A stretch of 55,792 bases of DNA from positions 1 to 55,792 of the forward strand of contig CAZSHX010000024.1 of assembly GCA_964606895.1 (NCBI GenBank). Reading direction: 5' to 3'. Numbering within the stretch: the stretch's first letter is position 1; each line of letters begins with the position of its first letter. The position numbers and the translations under genes were made by a program. The notes beneath the pieces are model-generated. The model saw nothing but the letters and a program-made list of their open reading frames with translations, searched no databases and had not been told where the DNA came from. Positions 27,274 to 35,738 of the stretch are shown piece by piece. Source of the stretch: CAZSHX01 sp964606895. GTDB lineage: Bacteria > Bacteroidota > Ignavibacteria > Kapaibacteriales > UBA2268.

Positions 27274-27426
27274 TTACAACTTTACTGAATGATGGTCTTC
27301 AACCATTTTTTCAAGTCTTGTAAGTTTTCTGTCCACACGGAAAAAATAGCTTGCTATTCCTAACCAGATAATGAGAATAATAAAGAATACTATATATATA
27401 GCATTTGCTGATAAAAATTCGTACAT
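27274..27426 (-). CDS. CcmD-like single-span membrane protein (50 aa)
   Basis: A 50-codon gene: it starts MYEFLSANAIYIV, continues with one membrane helix (about residues 8-29) and ends in a basic, coiled segment RVDRKLTRLEKMVEDHH. The ATG at 27426 lies 1 nt after the ccsA stop codon, with a GGAGAC Shine-Dalgarno inside the end of ccsA. Size, topology and position between ccsA/ccmC and ccmE are those of CcmD, which releases holo-CcmE from CcmC. Sequence identity cannot be confirmed by eye because CcmD is poorly conserved. Confidence 0.8.
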   Translation of the reverse strand: MYEFLSANAIYIVFFIILIIWLGIASYFFRVDRKLTRLEKMVEDHHSVKL

Positions 27427-27427
27427 A

Positions 27428-28480
27428 TTAAATGTCTCCTTCTATTTTATGTTGTAATTTTCTTTGTCTGATATAAATGTTTAGCATCCAGAAAAACAGT
27501 ACCGTTATTGCGGCAAAGCCCAAACTGAATGAAATTTGCTGGATAATGCTCAAAGCACCTTCTTTTGCACTCAAAATCGGTCCGGTTGAGGAATCGTTTT
27601 CTGAACCGGGATGCAAGCCGGAAAGTATCCTCGGGAGAATGAATACAAGAAACGGAACAGTGATAAATGAAAGTATTGAATAAACTGAACTCAGTCGTGC
27701 TTTGGTCTCAGGATTTTCTATTGCCGAACGAAGCGAGAAATACGCACCGTAAATAAGCAAAAGAATGAAAATTGAAGTTTCTCTCGGATCCCAGTTCCAG
27801 AATGAACCCCAGTTGAATTTTGCCCATACCATACCCGTAACAGTTGCAAGAATACTGAAAAGTAAGCCTAAACCTGCGGCTGAAGATGCCAGCAAGTCAT
27901 ATTCAAAATCTTTTGTTTTCAAATACCTGAATGAATAAATCATTGAAATGAGAAATGCCAGAACTGCAATCCATGCTACGGGAACGTGGAAATTCAATAT
28001 CCTGATTTGCTCTTCGAGTCCTGGAACAAATGGGAATACAAGCAGAGGATTCACATAAGCTGTAGAAAGATAGATGAATTCTTTTTTTTGAACATCATAT
28101 TTCAGTTTTATAATCATTTTCTTGTCAGATTTCAGTTCCTCGGGTAAGTCTTTTGATTTGACTACCATGTTTTCTATTGATTTTTCTTTTCCGGGGAAAT
28201 AGAATTGCAGATTCCAATTCTGAAGGATGTGGTCATACTTCAAAGAGCTTGGTACAACTTTCAGAAGAATCGAAGATTTGTGCTCAGGCATTTTAGAAGT
28301 CATGTACTTTGACACAAGTGGATTTTCTGCCAAAGGCGGTAACAGCGAAAGACAAACAGAAGCTGTCATCAGCAAAAAGGCTAAAACTTTCCACCATCCG
28401 GGTTTTGGTTTGTCATACTTGGGAAAGAAACCCAAAAAGAGCCCCAAAGCCACTCCAAGAATAATTATTAATGCTTTCAT
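27428..28480 (-). CDS. ccsA: Cytochrome c biogenesis protein, CcmC/CcsA type
   Basis: A 350-aa multi-spanning membrane protein. The tryptophan-rich haem-handling motif WGSFWNWD is at 224-231, with flanking histidines at His165 (FHVPVAW) and His290 (GLHPG), matching the axial histidines of CcmC. About 150 residues precede the CcmC-like core: two membrane helices and an extracytoplasmic segment of about 80 residues, so it is about 100 residues longer than proteobacterial CcmC. It binds haem outside the membrane and loads it onto CcmE. First gene of the ccsA-ccmD-ccmE-thioredoxin series; ccmA, ccmB, ccmF and ccmH are not in the window. Confidence 0.88.
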   Translation of the reverse strand: MKALIIILGVALGLFLGFFPKYDKPKPGWWKVLAFLLMTASVCLSLLPPLAENPLVSKYMTSKMPEHKSSILLKVVPSSLKYDHILQNWNLQFYFPGKEKSIENMVVKSKDLPEELKSDKKMIIKLKYDVQKKEFIYLSTAYVNPLLVFPFVPGLEEQIRILNFHVPVAWIAVLAFLISMIYSFRYLKTKDFEYDLLASSAAGLGLLFSILATVTGMVWAKFNWGSFWNWDPRETSIFILLLIYGAYFSLRSAIENPETKARLSSVYSILSFITVPFLVFILPRILSGLHPGSENDSSTGPILSAKEGALSIIQQISFSLGFAAITVLFFWMLNIYIRQRKLQHKIEGDI

Positions 28481-28561
28481 ATTATGATTTAGTAATTGAC
28501 AATTATTAAAAAAAATAAATATATTAAATAAAATTTGAATAAAGAAGAGAAAAATATTAAT

Positions 28562-28999
28562 CTAAGCTAATATTTTTTTTAGTCGTAGCGTATTTTGATG
28601 AGTTTTATCTGTTGATGGTTTATACGAAATATCATCCATCACCGAACGCATAATCAAGATTCCCAATCCTCCCGGCTTCATTTTCCGGAAGTATTCATTC
28701 ATATTCGGAGCCGTTACGTTTAAGGGATTGAAAGAACTACCGTTATCGGAAATCAGGACAGTGAACTCATTCTTCTTGGTTTCAATCGAGATGCAAATCT
28801 GTTTGGTTGTATCAAAATTAAATGAGTATTTTATCAAATTAGTGCAAGCTTCGTCAACCGCAAGTGCAATATTTTGTGCATCACTATCATCAAACCCGAA
28901 ATTTATGGAACAGGAAACAACGTATTCTCTGATTTCCTGTAATTTGGAAAGGTCAGTTTCTATACAGAGTTTATTATATTTTGAGATATCCTTAGTCAT
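28562..28999 (-). CDS. RsbW-like serine kinase / anti-sigma regulatory factor
   Basis: 145 aa, a single GHKL ATPase domain: AVDEACTNLIKYSF (N box, about residues 47-60), SDNGSSFNP (G1) and GGLGILIMRSVMD (G2). Such proteins phosphorylate STAS antagonists and sequester sigma factors or other targets. The start overlaps the end of the STAS gene by 8 nt, indicating co-translation. No sigma factor gene lies next to the module. Confidence 0.88.
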   Translation of the reverse strand: MTKDISKYNKLCIETDLSKLQEIREYVVSCSINFGFDDSDAQNIALAVDEACTNLIKYSFNFDTTKQICISIETKKNEFTVLISDNGSSFNPLNVTAPNMNEYFRKMKPGGLGILIMRSVMDDISYKPSTDKTHQNTLRLKKILA

Positions 29000-29369
29000 T
29001 CTTCTTGTTAAGATTTAAATAAAATTTTTCAAGTGCTTCCTTTTCTTCATTCTCTATATCAAAAAGCAAAGGAAATCCAAGTAAATCGAAAACAGAAAAA
29101 ACTTTTGGTTTCATATTCGAGAGTTTGATATCGCCGCCTTTGTCCCTGATTTCTTCGATGAACGCCATGAAAACGCCAAGTCCTGCACTGCTGATATATT
29201 CCAAATCACGAAAATTCACCAAAATCTTGTTTTTCCCTGCGGAAATAATATTGCTGATTGCAGATTCCAGATGGGGAGCAGTATGTGCATCCAAATATCC
29301 CCAAAGGTATATGCAGTCAACATTATCAACCGATTTTTGGTTGAGCTTGAATTTTTCTTGTTCATTCAT
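28992..29369 (-). CDS. STAS-domain anti-sigma factor antagonist
   Basis: 125 aa of STAS fold with the phosphorylatable serine in EYISSAGLGVF (Ser60/Ser61). It would bind the RsbW-like kinase when dephosphorylated by the neighbouring phosphatase. Its 3' end overlaps the kinase gene by 8 nt; the upstream phosphatase gene ends 40 nt before it. The domain carries an extra C-terminal helix rich in Glu and Lys. Confidence 0.88.
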   Translation of the reverse strand: MNEQEKFKLNQKSVDNVDCIYLWGYLDAHTAPHLESAISNIISAGKNKILVNFRDLEYISSAGLGVFMAFIEEIRDKGGDIKLSNMKPKVFSVFDLLGFPLLFDIENEEKEALEKFYLNLNKKND

Positions 29370-29409
29370 AATTTTTTCCTGTTTATTTCATTTTAAATAT
29401 TAAGCTGAA

Positions 29410-31545
29410 TCACTGTGTTTCGTCATTATTTGTATAATGGATAGCGAAAACCGTCATGTCGTCTTTTTGTTCATTATTATCTATAAATCCGTTAATTCCT
29501 GACTTAATATTATCAACAAGCATACCAGCATTATTATATACTGAAAAATTCAGAATTTGTTTCAAAGAATTTTCATCAAACTCTTCGCCTGATGATTTTT
29601 TGAGTTCTGTAATGCCGTCTGTATAAAGTAAGATGCTGTCATTATGATTCAACCTGATTTCAGTTTCCTCGGCAATGCTATTGAATTTTGCTGAATTTGC
29701 AAGCCCGATACCGATTCCTTTTGGCAGGAAAGAAACTACTTCATCATTTTGTTTAACGAAAGCATAAGTATGTCCTGCCCGTGCAAACTTAAAAGTTCCG
29801 AATTCATTTTCAGGCATTAATGCCGAAAGTGTTATAAACATTTGCTTTTCCATAACATGGAAAAGTGTAGAATTGATTTTCTTTATTAATTCAATAGGAC
29901 TATCTGATTCCTTTGCAACTCCAAGAACAACTCCTTTGAGCAGAGCCATATAAAAAGCGGCACTCATTCCTTTGCCCGATACATCGCCGATTAGTATGCA
30001 GGGTTTACCGTTTTTCAATGTTACTATGTCGTAGTAATCACCGCCGACTTCCTGTGCAGGTAGTGCGAAAGCCGCAAGAGAATAATTTTTCAATAAGGGC
30101 AAATGCTGAGGAAGAAGCTTTTCTTCTATTTCTTTTGCCAGCATCATTTCTTTTTTGTAACGCTCTTTGGTTAGCGATTCTTCCCAAAGCCTTGTATTTT
30201 CCAATGCTACATTGACATTGTCGCTGAATGCTGTCAGAACATTGATATAATCCCTTTCGAAACTGAATTCTTCGGGATGAAGAACAACCAGAGTTCCGAT
30301 TCTTTCCTCTCCTGCAAATAGCGGAATTGCAATCAGGGATTTAGATTTCAATATACAGCAAATATCGCCGAGAAGCTTATCCTTACAGTCCTTAACCGTT
30401 TCAATAAACAAAGGTTCAGTCAGTGTAATGAAATAATTTTTAATCTCATTTTCACTATGGAATTGTTCGACAACTTGAGCATCCATATTTTCGGCAGAAA
30501 CAACATTTACTTTGCCGTCCTTAGTATAAATTTCAGTCCAGGCAGAAGATGCACCGCTTGAATTCAACGCAAGTTTTGTTACTGTTTTTAGAAGGTTCTC
30601 TGTATCTGTTGTTTGGGCAACCATCCTGTTCAAAAAAGTTAATGAACTAATTTCATAGGTTCTTTGCTCTACAATTCTTGTTGTGGGCAAAGCAAAAATT
30701 GCCGCAAAAAATATTCGTGTGAAATATGCAATAGAAATCATGAAAGCAAAATTAAGAATCGGTGCCGCTCCAAAGAAAAGATTCAAGGCATGGTACAATT
30801 TCCCTGATTCGTTTGAATTGAATGTTTGAATAACTATGATTAAAGCAATTATGTTAATAAATGAAGATATCAGGATTAGCTTCCATTTTTTCTTTTTTGG
30901 AAGATAGGCTATCCATGTGTTTTTTCTGGCAGTCATGAATGCTATGATCAATCCTAAAGAATCTACAATCGGCAGAATAAAATTGAGATTAACATCTGAA
31001 TCATTGTTCCGTATTGTCATTTGATTAATGATTTCAAAAAACAACGAAAAGCCTAAAAGAAAAACCAGCGTTCTAAGGTAAGTCTTTGTTTTTCTGTGCC
31101 GTCTGAACCAAAGCCAGCGGAAAAGAAAGTTCAGAGTGTAAAACCCGATTGCAATCCCAAATAATGAAAGCAATTCAACATATACAAATGCTATCACTCC
31201 GGATATTTCAAGTCGCTGATTAAGCGAATCAGGCAAAAGAATGGTTGCTATCAGTAAAATCAAAACTAAGATAATGATTATCTTCAAGTCGTTGAAATAA
31301 CTCTCGAAAGTATTTTCCCGTTCGTTTTCTTCGCTTTTTGTGAATTTGTAAAATGCGAAAACTGAACCCATGAGAATCAAAGTGAGGGAAATTACTGTAT
31401 TCCAAAGGAAAAACGGAAAATCTGATGTGTTGAAAACAAGAAAAAAGAAAGTATCGCCGATAATTTTAATCATTCCCGTGAAAATGATAAAACCTATCAG
31501 CAACCCCTGAGATATGAGATTCTTACTTAGTATTTTTTTAATCAT
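29410..31545 (-). CDS. Membrane RsbU/SpoIIE-type PP2C phosphatase with GAF domain
   Basis: 711 aa. Residues 1-about 290 hold some eight membrane helices of unknown sensing type. A GAF domain follows (about 305-455: LIAIPLFAGEERIGTLVVL), then a short coiled coil and a SpoIIE PP2C domain (about 485-705) with GGDYYD, GDVSGKG and YTDGITE, the metal-binding motifs. It would dephosphorylate the STAS antagonist encoded downstream, completing a partner switch triggered by a membrane or GAF-sensed signal. First gene of the three-gene unit. Confidence 0.88.
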   Translation of the reverse strand: MIKKILSKNLISQGLLIGFIIFTGMIKIIGDTFFFLVFNTSDFPFFLWNTVISLTLILMGSVFAFYKFTKSEENERENTFESYFNDLKIIIILVLILLIATILLPDSLNQRLEISGVIAFVYVELLSLFGIAIGFYTLNFLFRWLWFRRHRKTKTYLRTLVFLLGFSLFFEIINQMTIRNNDSDVNLNFILPIVDSLGLIIAFMTARKNTWIAYLPKKKKWKLILISSFINIIALIIVIQTFNSNESGKLYHALNLFFGAAPILNFAFMISIAYFTRIFFAAIFALPTTRIVEQRTYEISSLTFLNRMVAQTTDTENLLKTVTKLALNSSGASSAWTEIYTKDGKVNVVSAENMDAQVVEQFHSENEIKNYFITLTEPLFIETVKDCKDKLLGDICCILKSKSLIAIPLFAGEERIGTLVVLHPEEFSFERDYINVLTAFSDNVNVALENTRLWEESLTKERYKKEMMLAKEIEEKLLPQHLPLLKNYSLAAFALPAQEVGGDYYDIVTLKNGKPCILIGDVSGKGMSAAFYMALLKGVVLGVAKESDSPIELIKKINSTLFHVMEKQMFITLSALMPENEFGTFKFARAGHTYAFVKQNDEVVSFLPKGIGIGLANSAKFNSIAEETEIRLNHNDSILLYTDGITELKKSSGEEFDENSLKQILNFSVYNNAGMLVDNIKSGINGFIDNNEQKDDMTVFAIHYTNNDETQ

Positions 31546-31615
31546 TACTTTTTCTGTGCTAAATTCAAATTTGTTATACGGATAATATTGAGAAAAGTTG
31601 CTTGATTTGTAAAAA

Positions 31616-31649
31616 ATTGCAAAAAAATGATATGAATCTTATATTTTTG
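31616..31649 (+). promoter_or_regulatory. Candidate promoter upstream of the nnr gene
   Basis: TTTG (31616-31619) and TATTTTTG (31642-31649) are separated by 22 nt. The start codon lies 171 nt away, with the TGTCATTC repeat in between, so the transcript would carry that repeat in its leader. Confidence 0.35.
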
Positions 31650-31679
31650 TAATTGATAGAAATTGGTTGCTTCTAAAAA

Positions 31680-31760
31680 TTGTCATTCTGAACAAAGTGA
31701 AGAATCTATAATTCATAAAACCATCAAGAATCGTATTTTTCGATTTCATTTGAATGACAT
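31680..31760. repeat. Dispersed element with inverted ends TGTCATTC / GAATGACA
   Basis: TGTCATTC at 31681-31688 is mirrored by GAATGACA at 31752-31759. The left arm continues TGAACAAAGTGAAGAATCT, a form widely seen as an extragenic repeat in related genomes. A short relative lies at 7443-7468. Non-coding, located in the leader region of the nnr gene. Confidence 0.7.
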
Positions 31761-31820
31761 GAAAATTAAATAATTAGAATCTGCTTAATGTCATTTTTAT
31801 TAATATTTACTTGACCAAAT

Positions 31821-33341
31821 ATGAAATATATTCTAACACCCGAACAGATTCGCCAGGCAGATAATACTGCAATTAACGAATATAGTATTCCTTCGATTGT
31901 TCTCATGGAGAATGCCGCCCGTTCTGTGGCTGAAGAGATTGCAGGAATTTTTACGGAAAATAGTCTGGAGAATCCTGAGATTATTATTCTTTGCGGCTCC
32001 GGTAACAATGGCGGTGACGGTTTTGCAACAGCCCGCCATCTTATTAACAGCCACTTCGATGTTAGAATACTATGGATTGGCAATGCCGAGAAAATGACTT
32101 ACGAAACCAAGACAAATTATGAATCTGCAAAACGTATCGGAATCCCGATTATGCATATCGAAAGCGATAAAGACCTGCATTATTTCGATTTTTCGTGCGA
32201 CTGTATTATTGATGCAATGATTGGAGTTGGCGGTTCGGAAAATATAACCGGGTTGGCATTAGATGTTCTTAAAAAAGTCCATCAGTTCGATTCTCTGAAA
32301 ATTGCTGTTGACGTTCCCACGGGTTTGAACAGCGAAACAGGTGTGGGATGTGATTTTTGCTTTGCGGCAGACTATACTATTACAATGTTTTCAATTAAAT
32401 CAGGAATGTTGCTGAACGATGGGGTGGATGTATGCGGAGAAATCAGACTTGCAAATCTCGGTGCTCCCGAGTTTATAATCGAAAGTCTGGCAGAATCTTA
32501 TTTTCTTGAAAAGGATGATATTGACGGGATTTTGCCTCCCCGCGAAAAGCGTACTTCAAAATTTGATTACGGCAGATTGCTGATTCTTGCAGGTTCGCGG
32601 AATTTCCCCGGAGCGGCGGCTTTGTGTGCAAATGCTTCTGTTTCAATCGGTGCAGGTCTGACTAATCTTGTAACAACAGTGTTCCATTCTTCGATTTATC
32701 CCGAGGTTATTACTAACTTAGCATCAGAAACAGATTCGGGAACGATCGAATCGGGTAATTACAGATTTATTATGGATTTAGCCTCCAAAGCAAATGCTGT
32801 GATAATCGGTCCGGGACTGGGGTATAATTATGATACAATCAACCTTATAAAAACTATCATTGCCGATTTGCCGCGGAATATAAATATAGTTATAGATGCT
32901 GATGGTTTGAAAGCTATTGACAAAGATATGTACCTCAGAAAAAATATTATATTAACTCCGCACTGCGGAGAATTTTCGAGAATAACAGGTATTCCAAAAG
33001 ACGAAGTTGTCAATAACTCTGCTCAACTGGCAAAAGAGTGGGCAAAAAAACTGAATTGTACCATTCTTCTTAAAAATGTTCCTACAATTATTTCAAACGG
33101 AGAAGTTTCTTGCTGGAATATTCAGGGCAATCCCGGTATGGCAAAGGGGGGGAGCGGTGATGTTCTATCGGGTATAATCGGCGGTTTGCTCGCTCAGCAT
33201 GTCGAGCCTTTTGAAGCCGCCTCGCTGGGTGCTTATCTTCATTCCGCCGCAGGAGATTTGTATGTCAGCACTTATGCCGAAGAAACCCTCACTGCATCTG
33301 AAATTATTAATTTGCTGAAAGTGGTTTTAAAAGACAGATGA
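31821..33341 (+). CDS. nnr: Bifunctional NAD(P)H-hydrate repair enzyme (epimerase plus dehydratase)
   Basis: 506 aa fused YjeF_N and carbohydrate-kinase-like domains. The N-terminal epimerase (about 1-215) shows GNNGGDGFATARHL at 61-74; the C-terminal ADP-dependent dehydratase (about 235-500) shows GPGLGY, DADGLKAI, LTPHCGEFSR and KGGSGDVLSG. Together they convert damaged NAD(P)H hydrates back to NAD(P)H. Fusion and length are standard for bacteria. Its stop codon overlaps the start of the VanZ gene (4 nt). Confidence 0.94.
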   Translation: MKYILTPEQIRQADNTAINEYSIPSIVLMENAARSVAEEIAGIFTENSLENPEIIILCGSGNNGGDGFATARHLINSHFDVRILWIGNAEKMTYETKTNYESAKRIGIPIMHIESDKDLHYFDFSCDCIIDAMIGVGGSENITGLALDVLKKVHQFDSLKIAVDVPTGLNSETGVGCDFCFAADYTITMFSIKSGMLLNDGVDVCGEIRLANLGAPEFIIESLAESYFLEKDDIDGILPPREKRTSKFDYGRLLILAGSRNFPGAAALCANASVSIGAGLTNLVTTVFHSSIYPEVITNLASETDSGTIESGNYRFIMDLASKANAVIIGPGLGYNYDTINLIKTIIADLPRNINIVIDADGLKAIDKDMYLRKNIILTPHCGEFSRITGIPKDEVVNNSAQLAKEWAKKLNCTILLKNVPTIISNGEVSCWNIQGNPGMAKGGSGDVLSGIIGGLLAQHVEPFEAASLGAYLHSAAGDLYVSTYAEETLTASEIINLLKVVLKDR

Positions 33342-33727
33342 AATTAATTCAAAGGTTCAAATTCGGCTTGCCTGCTTTGCTGATTGCGGCAGGTATCTTT
33401 ATTGCTTCCCACCAAACAAGAATTGAGTTGCCACAACTCATGATTAATTTTAATGACAAGCTCCTTCATACTTTAGCTTATTTAGTATTTGGTTTGGCAA
33501 TACTTGTAGGATTGAAGAAAAATCATTTTGATATATCCGATAAACGACTTTTCATCTTTCTTCTCCTTTTGGGTGGAACCTACGGAATGTCCGATGAAAT
33601 TCATCAATACTTCATTCCCGGAAGAACCTTCGACATCTTCGACTGGCTTGCCGATTTATTTGGTGTATTGCTTTCTTTTGCAGGCTACAGTTTCATCCTG
33701 AAAAAATTTCTTACAAAAACAGATTGA
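33338..33727 (+). CDS. VanZ family membrane protein
   Basis: 129 aa with about four membrane helices. The motif DEIHQYFIPGRTFDIFDWLA in the last third is the VanZ signature (Asp-Glu...Gln...Pro-Gly-Arg...Asp). VanZ-like proteins are linked to low-level teicoplanin resistance or envelope functions, but most are uncharacterised. Translationally coupled to nnr by a 4-nt overlap. Confidence 0.85.
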   Translation: MKLIQRFKFGLPALLIAAGIFIASHQTRIELPQLMINFNDKLLHTLAYLVFGLAILVGLKKNHFDISDKRLFIFLLLLGGTYGMSDEIHQYFIPGRTFDIFDWLADLFGVLLSFAGYSFILKKFLTKTD

Positions 33728-33777
33728 ATAACGGATTTCATGGATTTTAGGGATTAAAAGGATTTAAGATTCTTAAT

Positions 33778-34009
33778 TTCCCCCTTTGAAAAGCGTTTTA
33801 TGGGGATTTCTTATCTTAAACTCTTCCAACACCTCACCGCCTAACCACCTAAACATCTCAACTCTTGAAGATTCCACCCCGTCACTTCGTGCCACCCCTC
33901 AAGAGGGGAATTTTTCCTTTTCCCCCTTTGAAAAAGGGGGGGTAGGGGGGATTTTCTTAGTCTTCAACAACTATACGCCTAACCAACTAAACAACTCAAC
34001 TCTTTGAAA
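33778..34009. repeat. Tandem composite repeat with C/G-run hairpins
   Basis: Two diverged units with a period of about 140 bp each begin TTCCCCCTTTGAAAA and end with a match of about 33 bp (33838-33869 and 33976-34008, both starting CGCCTAACCA). Between and within them lie CCCCTC-AA-GAGGGG (33895-33908) and CCCCCTTT...AAGGGGG (33922-33940), GC-rich hairpins in otherwise AT-rich DNA. Confidence 0.7.
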
Positions 34010-34019
34010 TACATAATTC

Positions 34020-34041
34020 TTCCGTCCCGTACGGGACGGAA
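34020..34041. repeat. Perfect 22-bp palindrome
   Basis: TTCCGTCCCGT is followed directly by its reverse complement. The tail to about 34095 (ATTTCTACCGACC..., TGTCGCTACGTGACA) resembles a dispersed repeat type known from related genomes. No coding sense. Confidence 0.8.
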
Positions 34042-34130
34042 CATCTTGGGCGGTGTTATATTTCTACCGACCTTTTGTCGCTACGTGACAATGAAAATTG
34101 GCTAATTATCAATGGGTGAATATGGAAATA

Positions 34131-34233
34131 TCTGAATCACGGATTATTTGGATTAAAGGATGAAGAGGATTTTTCAAGGATTCCTTCTCTTAAATCCTCT
34201 TAATCCAAAAAATCCCTGAAATCCCGGTTCAGA
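34131..34233. repeat. GGATT-type long imperfect palindrome, downstream copy
   Basis: The left arm TCTGAATCACGGATTATTTG pairs imperfectly with the right arm, which ends CCCGGTTCAGA. Internally it repeats GGATT/AATCC. A near-identical 101-bp element (35739-35839) lies on the other side of the T9SS gene at 34248-35561. Confidence 0.8.
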
Positions 34234-34247
34234 CATCATCTTTTCGT

Positions 34248-35561
34248 TTATTTCATTATTATCAATTTGGTTGATTGATTAATATTTCTTCCAGCTACCC
34301 TAATGAAATATATCCCGTTAGAGAGATTTTTAGTACTGAAAGTAATGGTGTTCATACCTGAATTCAAATTACCTTCCTTAATGTTCATAACGAAACCACC
34401 ATTTTCATCATATAACGAAATTTTCGCATCATAATAAGTTTGGGAATCAAATTCTATGGCTACATTACCCAATGCCGGATTGGGATTAACTCGTATTATT
34501 GCTTCAGGAGGATTATCTTCTTTGTGTGTAATCGGATTTAATGATAAGGGGAACATATAAATTCCCTCTGTTCCATTTACTAATAATTTTGAACCATCCG
34601 GTGATACTTCAAAACTTGCTGGAGTTAGTAGTACTCCATTTAAAGTATAATGCATAAGCATTTCTTTTATTTTCCGTCCTGACAAAACATTGTAAAATAT
34701 TAATTTCCATTGCCACAAGTCAATTGGTAAAGCTGAAATGATAACAATGCTATCATTTTGGGTGTATCTTAAATCCCATAATTTCAAACTATCCAAATGA
34801 TTTCGTTTAATAATGGAATCAATTTGAGTGTCCCAAGTTAATAAGCTGTCTTCGCCATGCATGGTTGTAATATATCTGCCACTACGGCTGATTTTTGAAA
34901 TTCCTCTATCTTTATAATATTTATATTCTTTTAAACTGTCAAGGGTATAGAATGATAATCCATTTTTATTCGAAAAAATCAGATAATTCTCATTAGGTTT
35001 CATAAATTCCATCCACAATGAACTATCTTGTCTTACAAAAACCAAAACATCATTTATTAAATCAATTTTGAAAATAATATTATGGGTTGTGATATTTAGG
35101 GAAACAAAATCTGAAGTCGTACAATAAAGATACCTGCCGTCATTAGAAAATAAGCAATATTGGAAAGCCCATTTTAAGGGAATGGGTTTCGGGTAATTAT
35201 TTGAGATAATCGTATCATAGCGTTTAATAACAGCCCCATCGCTTAATCTTCGTATTGTAAGATATTCAGTATTGCTATCGGTTATTCCATAAGAAAGAAA
35301 AGTAGTGCTGTCCGGGGACATCAACCCACGAAAAAGATGAAGAGAATCAGTTGTCCAAATTACTCTACCACTGTCAGCTGTACAAAGTTGCTGTGTCGGT
35401 CCGGGCCAAAATGTATAAAGCACTTTAGTACCATCAATCGTTAAACTGGCATCAATTGATTCTTTGAATGTCTTCGTCCACAAAGTATCCTGACTTCTTA
35501 GTTCTTGAATTCCGGAAAGTGAGAGAAGCACAGCGAGCAGAATAAATATTTTCGTTTTCAT
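34248..35561 (-). CDS. Secreted WD40-like propeller protein with T9SS sorting domain
   Basis: 437 aa with a signal peptide (MKTKIFILLAVLLSLSGIQEL...). Residues about 30-345 show repeated short strands with SPDSTTFLSYG, SNDGRYLYCTT and SPDGSKLLVNG, the SPDG-type repeats of WD40/YVTN propellers. The end is a type A sorting domain (VNPNPALGNVAIEF...GIYFIRVAGRNINQSTKLIIMK) without palindromic insertions. Both flanks carry long GGATT palindromes (34131-34233, 35739-35839), so the gene is bracketed by repeats. Surface location inferred; function unknown. Confidence 0.83.
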   Translation of the reverse strand: MKTKIFILLAVLLSLSGIQELRSQDTLWTKTFKESIDASLTIDGTKVLYTFWPGPTQQLCTADSGRVIWTTDSLHLFRGLMSPDSTTFLSYGITDSNTEYLTIRRLSDGAVIKRYDTIISNNYPKPIPLKWAFQYCLFSNDGRYLYCTTSDFVSLNITTHNIIFKIDLINDVLVFVRQDSSLWMEFMKPNENYLIFSNKNGLSFYTLDSLKEYKYYKDRGISKISRSGRYITTMHGEDSLLTWDTQIDSIIKRNHLDSLKLWDLRYTQNDSIVIISALPIDLWQWKLIFYNVLSGRKIKEMLMHYTLNGVLLTPASFEVSPDGSKLLVNGTEGIYMFPLSLNPITHKEDNPPEAIIRVNPNPALGNVAIEFDSQTYYDAKISLYDENGGFVMNIKEGNLNSGMNTITFSTKNLSNGIYFIRVAGRNINQSTKLIIMK

Positions 35562-35592
35562 TGTTTTTTTCCTTAAAATTTAATTTACACAG

Positions 35593-35622
35593 CAAAATTA
35601 ACTAAAAAATTACAAAAGCAAA
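35593..35622 (-). promoter_or_regulatory. Bacteroidota-type promoter of the 34248-35561 gene
   Basis: On the minus strand TTTG (35622-35619) is followed after 18 nt by TAATTTTG (35600-35593), 31 nt before the start codon. The intergenic repeat copy 3 lies just upstream. Confidence 0.55.
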
Positions 35623-35650
35623 CAAACTTTTTAAGAATTTGCCACTTCAC

Positions 35651-35700
35651 AATATATATGACACATGAAACGCAAAAAGGTCTCACACTTTTTTGAAAAT
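35651..35700 (-). repeat. Intergenic repeat copy 3 (minus strand)
   Basis: Read on the minus strand it contains GTGTGAGACCTTTTTGCGTT followed by TCATGTGTCATATATAT, two core substitutions from copy 1. It is 89 nt upstream of the start codon of the minus-strand gene, again oriented toward the gene, and about 30 nt upstream of its predicted -33 box. Confidence 0.8.
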
Positions 35701-35738
35701 AATTGAAAAAAGTGAAAATAAATTTTAAAATGAATATT

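Larger units (their letters stand above)
33728..34247. other. Repeat island without genes
   Basis: The 520 bases contain, in order, half of a GGATT-type palindrome (about 33730-33775), a tandem composite repeat (33778-33870 and 33919-34009), a 22-bp perfect palindrome (34020-34041) with its tail, and a full GGATT-type element (34131-34233). The open frame at 33786-34007 is made of these repeats and is not credible as a gene. Confidence 0.7.

Noticed and set aside
33786..34007. 73-aa open frame in the gap after vanZ
   Set aside because: It is composed of the tandem repeat units; its SFSPFEKGGVGGIF segment is translated hairpin DNA and there is no ribosome site or conserved domain.
33778..34095. 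Possible CRISPR-like array
   Set aside because: Only two diverged units, no constant repeat of 24-40 bp with unique spacers and no cas gene in the window.
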